Assembly (NCBI GenBank): GCA_963675135.1
Contig: OY776131.1
Span: 25,101,881-25,165,880, forward strand
Reading direction: 5' to 3'
Source: Galeopsis tetrahit
Taxonomy: Eukaryota; Streptophyta; Magnoliopsida; Lamiales; Lamiaceae
Length of the DNA: 64,000 bases
The position numbers and the translations under genes were made by a program. Positions 33,715-44,618 of this stretch are shown here, in pieces. The notes beneath the pieces were generated by a model. That model was not told the origin of the DNA, did no database searches, and saw only the letters and a program-made list of their open reading frames with translations. Every line of letters starts with the position of its first letter. Within the stretch, counting starts at the first letter, position 1.

Positions 33715-34499
33715 AAATTGTTGGAGGTCATTGAGATTTTCGATCACTCTCTTGCTATCAAGATTGGCGTCCACTTTTTTTTGTGGTATCTTTTCTGCTC
33801 TTGTTTGGTTTTCCTGATGATTTATCAGTTTTACTTTGGTGTTTATAAGAGTTTTTTTGTTGCCTCTAGTTTTGATTTACACAGACTACTTGAAAATATG
33901 TTGGAATTTTTTACAAATTAAGTTGCCTATCCTTTGGGAGTGCATAATATATTGATCGGAAACTGACAAGACTATGATAATTTGTTCCAAAATATTCTTA
34001 TAATTGATTGTTCTTGAAACATGGTAGTGCCTCATTTGAAAGAGGTGAATTTTCAGTATTTGAATCTTGTGCTTGTGAAGATTGGCTTGGTTACAAATCT
34101 ACTTATCAGCTTGTTTAAATGCCTGGGGATGTTTAGTCGAGATGATTTTGCATTTTTTCTGAGTTTTTCTTGTCGATGATTCAGGGGTGGTGCTGTCCAG
34201 TTTTTTGGCACTAAACGGCATCATGACAAGTGGCTAAGTGCCACTGAGAATTACTTGATAAAGGCCTGCTTTTCAATGACAGAGTTGGGTCATGGAAGTA
34301 ATGTATGTACAGTATTATTTATAGACTAGTTGTATAGTTTTGTGCGAATTTTTCCGAAACCTCACTGAGCAATTGGATTCTATGCTTTCAGGTTCGAGGA
34401 ATTGAAACAACAACTACTTATGATTCGAACACTGGAGAGTTTGTCATCAACACTCCAAGTGAATCCGCTCAAAAGTACTGGATCGGTGGTGCAGCTAAT
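33715..34499 (+). pseudogene. ACX3: Captured exons of peroxisomal acyl-CoA oxidase 3 (ACX3-like)
   Basis: Three exons with intact splice borders: about 33715-33785 (IFDHSLAIKIGVHFFLW), 34185-34302 (AVQFFGTKRHHDKWLSATEN..MTELGHGSN) and 34392-34499 (VRGIETTTTYD..ESAQKYWIGGAAN). The order, phases (split Trp codon at the first junction) and motifs match plant medium-chain acyl-CoA oxidase 3, which oxidises acyl-CoA to trans-2-enoyl-CoA in peroxisomes. Only this central part is present; the FAD-binding remainder and the C-terminal targeting signal are absent. The reading frame is open, so capture may be fairly recent. It cannot encode a working enzyme. Confidence 0.9.
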
Positions 34500-34689
34500 G
34501 TATAACTTCTTTTCAAACTTCTCATCTACTGATTATTTCATATAACTATGCTATTTTTAATCACTCTTTAAGACTACTGACTTTGTGTTGACAATATCTA
34601 ACATGACCACTCTGTGACAATATCAGTATTTACTTTCTATACAGTTTAATTTTCTTTCTAAATTTTAATTAGCGTATATATGTTGGTTA

Positions 34690-35445
34690 AAGATATTTGG
34701 GTGAGGTATATCTCTCTAGAGATAACCGAGCATGTGGATTGTATACCTTCATCTCCCCCCAAGTGTCTTGCGTACTGGGTGATAGGACACAGGGCATGGA
34801 AGGGATAGTCGAACATATGCTGAGGTATAATGGGAGAGACCATCTCATTTTTTGGCCAACAAATGTGGGGTGAGTACAATAAACATTTCGTTAAAATTTG
34901 TATGCGTAATATGTTATTTGCACATTTGCAGTTAATTTAAATATATATTCTTAATATAATATAGGAGCCATTGGGTGTTGGTCGCCATAAATATGCAGAC
35001 ATTAAGTGTTTTTTTTATGGACCCAGCTTTGGATGGGGTGGTTGCAAATCGTCCTGATCTCATGTCATACATGGAAGGGTAAGTTCATTTTTAATATTCT
35101 AATATAATGATTTGTTTTAATTACTTTTTAAATTATACATATTTAATCTATTTTTTTTCTTATTATAATACAAATAGTGTGATGACGATGTATTGGAGTC
35201 GCCTTCACAATCTAGTCTCAAGATCTACTTTCAATAGAGTGAGCTGGATAGATGTTAAGGTAATTTAATTTAGTAAGTTATCAAATTAATAGAAAATAAT
35301 CATATTAGTACTATTAATGCATACTTATAATTGCTAATTATATATAACAGGTTTCGAGCCAACGTGATAGTGATCATTGTGAACATTTTGTATGTTGTTA
35401 TATTGAGGATATAATCACGACTTATCAAACGACGATTCCTAACAT
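34690..35445 (+). CDS. Ulp1/C48 cysteine protease-like gene in the CACTA
   Basis: SUMO-protease-like (peptidase C48) segments in intron-separated blocks: 'LYTFISPQVSCVLGD..LRYNGRDHLIFWPTNVG' (about 34730-34869), 'SHWVLVAINMQTLSVFFMDPA' (from about 34966), 'PDLMSYMEG', 'TMYWSRLHNLVSRSTF' (about 35180-35257) and 'VSSQRDSDHCEHFVCCYIEDI' (35351-35420). His (SHW), Asp (MDP), Gln (SSQ) and Cys (DHCEHF) all appear in the C48 order; the usual Gly after the Cys is Glu. Exon joints are approximate. Ulp-like genes are recurrent cargo of plant CACTA and MULE elements. Whether it is expressed cannot be seen. Confidence 0.7.
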
Positions 35446-36388
35446 GGTAAGTCAATTCATCGATTTATTTAAGTTATTTTTGATTGAATAAAAATTCATA
35501 TACTATATATCTAACTATATTGATTGATCGTTGTTTGCAATTTATCTATAACCGTCCGCTCAAGACTTACAACAACAAAAGAATGGACAAATGGAAAAAA
35601 GATTGGACAGGGTACCTTTACAATCGATTTTTGTAAATGTATAATTAAATTAGTATAACTTTTGGTAGAATGTAATGTATTAATTAACTTGTATATTTGT
35701 GATGATATGTTTGTGTACGTTTATTTATTTGATTTTTTTCGTATTTGATGTATATATATATATTGTAGTGGTATAATTAAGTTTTGATTTTGTATAAATA
35801 GGATTTTTAAAATATAAAATAATTATTAAAAAAATAATATAAATTCGATTATTAAAATATAAATAATTATTAAAAAAATAATATTAAAAAAAAAAAATTA
35901 CTTAGAGAGCGTTTTGAACCGCTCTCCAAGTGAAATTAATAAAAAACAAATTTAACATAGAGAGCGGTTTCTAACCGCTCTCCAAGCTCTTTTACTTAGA
36001 GAGCGGTTCATAACCGCTATTTAAGGTCTACACTTGCAGAGCGGTTCAAAACCGCTCTCCAAGTCCTTTTACTTAGAGAGCGGTTTTTAACAGCTCTCTT
36101 AGCTTGGAGAGCTGTCACTTGGAGAGCTGTTTTAAAAGCTCTCCAAGCCCCTTTTTCAAAGCTCTCCAAGTTCAATTTTGTAGTAGTGTGGAAAAGTTAA
36201 CTAAAATTTGGGACGTAATTGAAAAACTTAACTTTTTTGAGACTTTTTTTAAAAAAATTTAAAAAACATGGGACTAATAAATTTTTAACACTAATAAACA
36301 TGACAATATTATATACTCCATATAATATTTCATTGAATTATTATATACACATATAATATATTAAAATGTACACTAATATTAAAATTTT

Positions 36389-37006
36389 GAATTGTATAAG
36401 ATAAATTAATATTATAATTATAGTCATTTACTTTAAAAATAATGAGTAATAATAAATAAATAAATAGATAATAAAATTGCATATACTCCGTATTAATTAA
36501 AAATTATGAATCGATTTAACTTTAAAATTATGAATCGATTTAATTTTAAAAAATTAAAAAAATAAATAAATATATATATATATATTAATAATTAGCATAA
36601 GGAATTATGCTAATATTAATGACCATAAATATAATATTTAACGAAATCTCATGTAATTTTATTCAGTATAATTTTATGTTCTAAAATTGAACGAAATAAA
36701 GGCTAAAATTTTTGAATTGTATAAGATAAATTAATATTAAAATTATAATTATAATCATTTACTTTAAAAATAATGAGTAATAATAAATAAATAGATAATA
36801 AAATTTTATATACTCCGTATTAATTAAAAATTATGAATTAATTTAACTTTAAAAAATTAAAAATTAAAAATAATAAATATAAAAATTAATAATTATCATA
36901 AGGGATTATGTTAATATTAATGACCATAAATATTAACCAAATATCATGTAATTCTATTCAATGTAATTTTTTATGTTCTAAAATTGAATGAAATAAAAGC
37001 TAAAGT
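36389..37006. repeat. 325-bp tandem duplication
   Basis: 'gaattgtataagataaatta' begins both units (36389, 36714). The units share 'tactccgtattaattaaaaa' and 'taatgaccataaatat'. Confidence 0.8.
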
Positions 37007-37546
37007 TATTATAATATAAATAAACGTGATAACGTATTTAATATTATTCAAAAACTATATTTACTAATTTATTCAAATAAATAATATATATATATATCCA
37101 TAATAAAATATATAAGTAAATTTATTTGTTTAGATTTACATTAGGTACAAATAATTTTTTTTAAAAAAAAAGTATAAATATCAAGTATATAATTTTTTTT
37201 TAAAATTATATAAACATTTTCAATCAATTAAACAAACAATTTCAATAAAATATTTTTTTACTATTCTATTTTTTAAAAAATGTCCTAAAAAAGTTAAAAT
37301 TTTCAATTACGTCCCAAATTTGAACTAACTTTTCCATTTACGTCCCAAATTCGCCGGAAACATCAAAACGACGTCGTAACCATGACGTAATACGACGTCG
37401 TTTTGATGTTTCCGGCGACTTTGGAACGTAATTGGAAAAGTTAGCTAAAATTTGGGACGTAATTGGAAAACTTAACTTTTTTGGGACGGTTTTGAAAAAG
37501 TTGAAAAGTTATGGGACGTAAAAAAATTATTTCCCTGTATGATAGA

Positions 37547-38112
37547 TATACTAGTACATAGTTTTAGAGGGATTGTATTATTCACAATTTTAAAAGTCAT
37601 TTTAAAGGCGATTAAAAGTAAATGAATAATAGGTATATGAACCAGCTCTAAGTTGTTTGAAATGATAATTTTAAATCAATGGCTTGTTTGGTTCGTTGAT
37701 TTCATTGATTTTTTTTTTTGATAGATTTGAGAGTTTTCTGTAATTTTCTGTTTTTGGAGGAACAGTATGAATTGAATATCTAATATTTCGGTATGAAAAC
37801 AGTATATATCGATATTTCGGTATGTATCGAGAATTCGATATATAATACGACATACTGAATTTTCGGTACGACATGCGGTATGGTATTTGTTATATCGAAT
37901 TTTCGGTACGATATATGTATCAATTATTTCAAAATCGAAATTTTCAGTATACCGATCCAGCCCTAAGTTGGATAGAGTTGTATGGCAGGACATTGATCAA
38001 CATTTTGGTTCCTTGCCCTCGTGGAGTATTTTTTGTTTGTTCGGTTGATGCCACAGGTTTAGTTGACGATGACATGCACATATTTGTATAAGTTGCTCGA
38101 CAAAGTGGTGGA
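37547..38112. other. Spacer with repeated-word MITE fragment
   Basis: Bases 37739-37975 repeat 'ttcggta(t/c)' words and end 'ataccgatccagccctaa', like the terminus of an hAT-type MITE. No gene. Confidence 0.45.
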
Positions 38113-38400
38113 CAAGATGGTTGTTCAATTTTGGTCTCAAAAAGTTCAATATTTCAATTAATTCTCAATATTAAAAAAAATATCCAATTTTGGCAGTAAT
38201 GCAAGAAATTGAAAACAATATATTTTTATATCATATGATAATGGCACATTTTGATCCCATAACTTGTCTACTGTTCAAATTTGACCCAAATCAAATCCTC
38301 ATGTCAGTCATGAGACATAAAACAATATTGTTTTCAAATTTCTGGCAATTTTGGGGCCAAATTTGGACAATAGACAAATTATGAGATTAAAACACGTTAT
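38113..38400. repeat. Foldback sequence
   Basis: 'ccaattttggcagtaatgca' / 'gaaattgaaaacaatat' (38183-38222) is mirrored by 'atattgttttcaaatttctg' / 'gcaattttgg' (38326-38356). Confidence 0.6.
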
Positions 38401-38458
38401 AACCGCATGTTTATCATTGTGCAAGTTAACTCGTATGGTTGGTTATCTTTTGTTGTTC

Positions 38459-38512
38459 ATCAATTGACTTACTCCTTTTTTTTTTTTTGACAGGATCAAT
38501 TGACTTACTCCT
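38459..38512. mobile_element. 18-bp micro-insertion with 18-bp target duplication
   Basis: atcaattgacttactcct occurs at 38459-38476 and 38495-38512. Between them is only T12 plus gacagg, as expected for an extremely 5'-truncated reverse-strand retrotransposon insertion (a bare A-tail). Confidence 0.7.
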
Positions 38513-38583
38513 ATTATTGAGTGTAGGTGGAATTCACCCAACTAGCAGGCTATTGGGAAGGCTATTGGGAAGATGCTTGAAGA

Positions 38584-39080
38584 TAGGGGTGTAAATGAGC
38601 CGAGTCGAGCCGAGTAGTGCTGAGCTCGAAACTCGACTCGATTGTTATACTCGAAGCTCGAAACTCGACTCGACTCGGTCGAGCTTAAAATTTTGAAGAT
38701 CGAGCTCGACTCGATAAGAAACTCGATAAACTCGAGCTCGGCTCGACTCGACTCGATTACCAATATAATTTTCAAAATTAATATTAAAACATATTTTTTT
38801 CTAATATAAACTCGAGCTTGACTCGGCTCGACTCGGCTCGACTCGACTCGATTACTCGTATATAAATATAAATTATATATTAATGGCAAAATAGTAAATA
38901 TTGTTCAAGCTCGATTAGGCTCGCGAGCCTTTCGAGCTGAGTATTTATGAGCTCGAACTCGAACTCGGTAGCTACTCGAGTAGCTCGAAACTCGACTCGA
39001 TTAATTTCGAGTCGATTTCGATCTTTTTTCGAGTCGAGCACGAGTAGCTCGCGAGTAGGCTCGACTCACTTACACCCCTA
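38584..39080. mobile_element. hAT-type MITE, CGAGT-word family (second copy)
   Basis: TAGGGGTGTAAATGAGCC...CTTACACCCCTA with a perfect 8-bp duplication CTTGAAGA (38576-38583, 39081-39088). Homologous along its length to 30665-31131. Confidence 0.93.
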
Positions 39081-39514
39081 CTTGAAGAGAAGAGGAGAAA
39101 TTTATTCTGGACACCTTATGATAAATTTTGTACATGTGCTTGAGGAAAAAAGGAGCACGAGGGCATAGAAAAAGCTCACAAAATTACGAAAATTCATTTT
39201 CAATAGGATTTGGTTGTTGGGTTTAATGAAAACAGAATTTACATTAGGGTTTAATTGTTGGATTTATTGATTTAATGATCAATACAAAAATGTAGGGTTT
39301 ATTGATTTAGTTGTTGGAAAGATTTAATTTTGATCAGCCAAGAAAAGAGATATTTAGTGTTGGGATATGACTTGTAGGTTATATTTGAAAATTGTTCGGA
39401 TATCATCTATTAGAATATCCACCGCTTAATATTGAATGTATTATCTTTTAGTTTTGATGGTAAAAACAATGTAATCTGCGATAGAATAATTTGTAATCTA
39501 ATAGGTCTTATAAG
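39081..39514. other. Spacer
   Basis: No gene seen. Confidence 0.5.
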
Positions 39515-40026
39515 TAGGGGTGTGCACCGGTCCAGAACTGGATCGGACCGGAATTGGAATTTTAAAATTTTACGGACCGGAGACCGGACCGTAATTAATC
39601 CGGTCCGTGTTTGGACCGGTTGGACCGGATTTTTTTTTTATTTTAAGTTTATGGAAGCAAGAACAAAATTGATGAATTTGTGTATGAAAATTAAAGTGTT
39701 TGCTCTTCATTACGCCAATGTGAATTTTATTTACATTATTATTAATGATCTTTTGACCCTAAAATAAATTAAATATGTTTGTTAAATTATATATTTGTAA
39801 AAAATGTAATAGATCTCAACACATTTTCACCAATTACTTGATTTTGAAAAATAATTGAGAGTGCATTAGTAAAAAAATAAAAAAAAAAAATTCTGGTCCA
39901 AACCGGTCCGGACCGGACTGGAATCCAAAATTTTCCGGACCGGAGACCGGACCGGAATCTAACCGGTCGGTCCGGTTCCGATCATTTTTCCAGTCCGGTT
40001 TTTTTTTTTTTTTTTTAACAGTGCTA
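39515..40026. mobile_element. hAT-type MITE of repeated CCGGTCC words
   Basis: Begins TAGGGGTGTGCACCGGTCC; GGACCGG words cluster at both ends (39525-39630, 39895-40000). Flanks CTTATAAG / CCTATAAG match at 7 of 8. The right terminus has decayed. Confidence 0.65.
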
Positions 40027-40034
40027 CCTATAAG

Positions 40035-41345
40035 TTGTTCTATTTAGATAACTTAAGTTTAAGTCTTAGTCTGTGGGATCAGATGTAGCCTGTATGTATA
40101 TCAACTAATATCACATCCGAATTAACACGCGCTCTCTTAAGATGAGAAGAGTAGAAGACAGAAGAGTAGAAAACCTTGAAGAGAAGTCAAATAATGAAAT
40201 TAGATGATAAGACCCTTGTATGCCTCGGTCAACTGTTAGTAGCATCATGCCAGTTGATATGGACTTCAAGCCTTAAAATCAATTTGTCTACCCTAAAGTT
40301 TAAGAAGAATTGTCCATCTATTCAAAAGATGATAGTAGGCCAATCAGAAAGGATAACAACCTTAAAAGACAAAGAGAATGTAGGATTTCACATCTGACAA
40401 CGTCATCTGATGGACAAGACTGGTGTCTTAACCAACTTAGCTGACGTGGACTAATGAGAAAATGTCAACACAGCTATTGAGTTGACCAAGACTAGGGCTA
40501 CAATGATCGTACACATGTGCATTAAATGCACATTCCTTTACTAGGAATGTTTGTACCAGAATCGAATGTTTAATCAAATCAACAAATATCACGACCCATA
40601 CATAGAAGATTTGGTGCAACAATCAGTTCATCCAACGACTAGTTCGTGTTCAAATCATCTATAAATACAAGATGTTACATTTAGTGATAACTTCGGAAAC
40701 TCCAAGCAAGAACTATCATCAACAGACATGAAAAACATACTTCCGTTTATTGAATACTTTCGAGTTCTTTAAAGTCTGCATTCGATCTTGAATATCCTAG
40801 TGCTCTAAGTTTCCGCATCTAAGCCAGAACCTCAATCTTATCTTAAGTTTAGGAAACTATTGATTGAACTTGTTGTTCATCACACTAGTTGGTACATATA
40901 TAACCAAACCCTTTTTTTTTTAAATCCTAGAAGTTAGTTTGTTGTTTATTCAACCAAAATTGCAAAAGTACTTGTTCTTACAATTACAAGTAGAGCCTAC
41001 TACACTTAGAGAGTGTATCAAGCTCACGTCTTATTCTTGGGACGTTAAATTACAAGTCCTTTGATTTAAGGAATTAATATCACAGTTGGACTGTGAGAGG
41101 GGGCGTAGGACTGAGATACGAATATCTATAAATACTCGCGTGTTGTTTACTTGCTTTATTATTCATATTGCTCTTATCATTCGATCATAGCTGTCATAAT
41201 CATTCTTGATAAAAGAATACTTTTAAGAGTCAAAATCGCACAAATTATTATCTCCATAATCAGCTGATAAAATCATTGATTACATTGCATTCTTATAAAA
41301 GGTTTTCATTTCAACCCACGGGTCTAAACATTTAGGGCCTACACA
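40035..41345 (+). repeat. Probable solo LTR, SIRE/Maximus-like
   Basis: Shows the same order of features as the 918-2455 LTR: a 'ctataaatac' TATA (40660), 'cactagttgg' (40884), 'aaggaatta' / 'gtaggactgagatac' (41080-41120) and 'tgtttacttgctttatt'. No flanking internal sequence. Borders are approximate. Confidence 0.55.
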
Positions 41346-41359
41346 ATTCTACACTAACA

Positions 41360-41530
41360 ACTAGAGCCGTCATAATGGGTTGAGCCCGTTGGGTCAGCCC
41401 GCCCCGCCATAAAAAAACATGGGTTGGGCTTAGCTTTTCTCAGCCCGCTAAGAGGCGGGCCTACAGAGACCGCCCCGTTTGGGCTGCGGGTTTTAGGGCG
41501 GATCAGCCCTCTAGCCCGTCTTTTTATTTT
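41360..41530. mobile_element. Fragment of a GCCCG-word hAT-type MITE
   Basis: Dense 'agcccgc', 'gggctg' and 'gcccgcc' words beginning 'tagagccgtcataatgggtt'. Only one end is present. Confidence 0.5.
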
Positions 41531-42300
41531 TTAAATAAAAAATTATTAATATTATTATAATTAGTTTAATATTATAGAAAAATAATAAAATTCTAATCAC
41601 ATATTTAAGACTTATTCAATAACTCAAAGTCGAGCCGCTACATGCAATTAACAACCAAAATCTAGAAGTAAAAAGTAGTTAAGCACAACAAGTCTTTGTC
41701 TCGCATTACAAATTCGCACTGCTCGTGCCGTTTGTTTTAGTTCCAACGTCAAACATCGACCCTCTAATTAATTTATAAAAGGCACGCACAAACCTAGACT
41801 TTTTACACTCTCCAATTCTTAAATCTTGACAATTCTTCTGGCCGTCATTCTTGACTGATCCTTTTTCTGGACATAAACAGTAAAGGTATTTCAATTTATA
41901 TTTATATATTATTTATTTTGTTTTATTATTTTAATTATTAATTCTTCAAATATTTAATCTAATCATTCAATTATTAATTGATGTATTAGATCAAATTAAG
42001 ATAAACAAGAATCATATTGATTAAGAGTTAGAATTTAAAATAATTTAATGTAATTTTCTAATTAATTAACTAATTAATTTGTATTTGATTCTTTTATATA
42101 TTTTGTATTTGATTCTTTTATATAGATGAAAAAGTTACACCTAATAGACTTTTTCTTAAAAATAAAAATAAAAATACTGAAGATCTCTATCAAATCCATC
42201 AATAGATGATAATTCGTCCTTTAAAGTTTTTGAGGGTTGAAATCATGTTTACAGTCTACTATGTAGAAGTATTATATAAATAAAAACTTAGCTTCTTATA
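41531..42300. other. Spacer
   Basis: AT-rich. A 62-aa minus-strand ORF (41894-41706) has no recognisable domain and no further support. Confidence 0.45.
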
Positions 42301-43249
42301 AAATTGGTGGATGATGTTGGCCAGCGTGAGTTTGTAGCAACTAATTTATATATGGAAAATATGGCGAGAAAGAAACAATCTAGTGTGGAACAAAACAATA
42401 TTGACAGCATCTATGGTGCCACATGCGGCATCGTCTCTTCTACGGGAAGCAGTTCAAGCCGGCGTACGAATGAAACCTGCACAGTCTAGGTGTAAGGCAT
42501 GGCACAAGCCCGCGGCCGGCTTTATTAAGATCAATATTGATACGAATGGAATGGGCTTTGGAATGATAATTCACAACGAGGAGGGTGCCTTTCTTATGTG
42601 CCGCTCAATGTGGAAACCGGGCAATTATAAAGTGGAAGAAGGGAAAGCTTTGGGAGTATATGAGGCCTTAACATGGATTAAAAACTTGGGATTTGTGAAG
42701 ATCGAGATCGAAGTGGATTCGCATGCATGCATGGAATAGTAAGGAACTGAATTTGTCGCCACTTGGAAGTATTATTGAGAGGTGTAAAATGTTGGCGCGT
42801 GAATTACAACAAGTTGTGGTGAGGTGGGTAAATCGTAAAGCTAGCTAATTGTTTAGCACATACCACTACAAAAAAAGGCTTGATTACCGACGGATATTCA
42901 GTCGGTATTGGCTCTTGGCGACGGATTTACCGACGGATTTCGTCCGTCGCCAATGGATCGGTCGGCATGGTTTACCGACGGAAAATATGATTCCGTCGGT
43001 ATGTGGCGACGGATTCCCGACGGTTTCTGCCCGTCGCCAGTACCGACGGATTCAATTCTGTCGGCATTCAAACCAACCCGTTTTCAAACCGGGTCACGAT
43101 TCCGTCGGTATATCCGTCGGTAGAATTCCGTCGGTATATCCGTCGGTATATTTTGGACATAAATTTTATTCTTTTAAAAAACATAAAATATTCCGTCGGT
43201 AAGTACCAAAAATTAAAAAAAAAAAAATTGTGATCGGGATCCGACCCGG

Positions 43250-44170
43250 GTCCTACTATAACCGACCCGATCAAAATTGCAGTAATTCATTACTAATAAT
43301 GAACTACTAATGAGATTTTTTAAATTAAGCACGATAGAAAGAAATGAAGAACATCAAGTTAAATAATTCAATACACAAATCTACATTAGATCCAACAGAA
43401 TAAACAAAAAATAAAGTCATACCTAGTAATCAAAATCCACCATTAACCGATCTATACTTCTGAAATTGAATCCAATCGAGATCGAAAATTTGGATCGACA
43501 AATTGAAAAGACCGATTACGAGTTTGTGCGTGAATCTAACATATTTATCAGAACTGGAGAAATTGGTAAATTGAAATCAAAATCTCCAATTACTGGTGTT
43601 CTAAACATTGGATTCATGCACAAACTCGAAATATGCCCCTTCTCTCGATTATCAGACTTTGCAGAAAAAGGCAACAGATCGGCAAGCACAACTTTCGAAA
43701 AAACCGAAACCTAGTGACAAATCAGATTCGAACTTCATTTGACAAATTACACAAATCCATCAATTTCGTGCACTTATACTCATTTAAAAAATATCAACTA
43801 AACTAAAATTTTCAAACCCTAACAGTCTAAAACTTTAAAAATAACTATACCCACAAAAAAATCTTATGACCAACCCTAACAATCTTTGAATTTTTGCAAA
43901 AAAATTTTAAAATACATAAAATACCTGTTTTATTCGTGTTAAGAGCAACAACAAAAAGCCAAACAATCATTCTCGTGTTGAGGCGACGGCGAGCGACGAC
44001 GAGGCAACAGCGAGGCGAGTTAGAGGGAGAGGCGACGGCGAGGGAGAGGCGACGGCAACGGCCGCGATCATTAAGAAGGGTGGGGGAGAGGGAGGGAGAG
44101 AGACAGAGAGAGAGAGAGAGAGAGAAAATAAGAAGGGTGGAGGTGGGGGAAATAATGCGTGAAATGAGAG
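43250..44170. other. CACTA 3' region, partly unassigned
   Basis: Contains a plus-strand 82-aa ORF (43466-43714) without recognisable domain. A GC-rich minus-strand stretch (43960-44075) reads Arg/Ala-rich, preceded by a (GA)n tract at about 44097-44126, looking like a CT-rich 5' UTR plus start of a small captured or element-derived exon. Confidence 0.35.
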
Positions 44171-44181
44171 AAAGTTTCATT

Positions 44182-44440
44182 TATATTCGGAAATGATCCG
44201 TCGGCATAGACAAAGTTTCATTTATATTCGGAAATGATCCGTCGGCATAGACTCTTTGCCGTTGGCGACGGATATGCCGACGGATATTTCGGTCGGCATT
44301 GACTCTTTGCCGTTGGCGACGGATATGCCGACGGATATTTCGGTCGACATTGACTCTTTGCCGTTGGCGACGGATATGCCGACGGATATTTCGGTCGGCA
44401 TTGGCTCTTTGCCGTTGGCGACGGATATTTTCCGTCGCCA
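44182..44440. repeat. 51-bp tandem array of CACTA subterminal motifs
   Basis: About four units of 'gactctttgccgttggcgac' + 'ggatatgccgacggatattt' + 'cggtcggcatt' (about 44248-44440). A 41-bp duplication (aaatgatccgtcggcataga...) precedes them at 44190-44248. Confidence 0.85.
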
Positions 44441-44618
44441 TTGATTTTTTTTTTATAAAAAATTCGTTTATTTATTTTCATTCTATTTTTATAACCAAAT
44501 GATAAATAATTAAATTATAAGTTATAACCAAATGATAAATAATTAAATTATAAGTTATAACCAAATGATAAATAATTAAATCTTATAAATTGTACAAAAT
44601 AAAATAGGTTACATTAAT

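Larger units (their letters stand above)
32667..36188 (+). mobile_element. CACTA transposon carrying host gene pieces (3,522 bp)
   Basis: Termini CACTACTACAAAATTGGAC and ..CAATTTTGTAGTAGTG, with a 3-bp duplication TGG (32664-32666, 36189-36191). Subterminal clusters of AACCGCTCTCCAAG and its complement occupy 32680-32880 and 35900-36175, the expected transposase-binding zones. The interior has no TNP2 or TNPA gene. It holds acyl-CoA oxidase exons and a Ulp1-like gene instead, so it depends on transposase from elsewhere. Confidence 0.95.
32476..37546. mobile_element. Foldback/MULE-like element carrying an internal CACTA insertion
   Basis: The outer ends 'aaataatttttttacatccc' and the complement of 37500-37546 match for tens of bases. 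Flanks TGCATGATAG (left) and TGTATGATAG (right) form a 10-bp target duplication with one mismatch. Each end is itself a palindrome built on 'aaaacgacgtcgtattacg'. Between them (36290-37264) is AT-rich DNA with a 325-bp tandem duplication (36389-37006). Confidence 0.6.

Noticed and set aside
33718..33921. Independent 67-aa protein
   Set aside because: Only its first half is ACX3 exon sequence; the rest is reading into the intron after the GT donor at 33786.
41706..41894. Minus-strand 62-aa ORF as a small gene
   Set aside because: No motif, homology or regulatory context could be seen.
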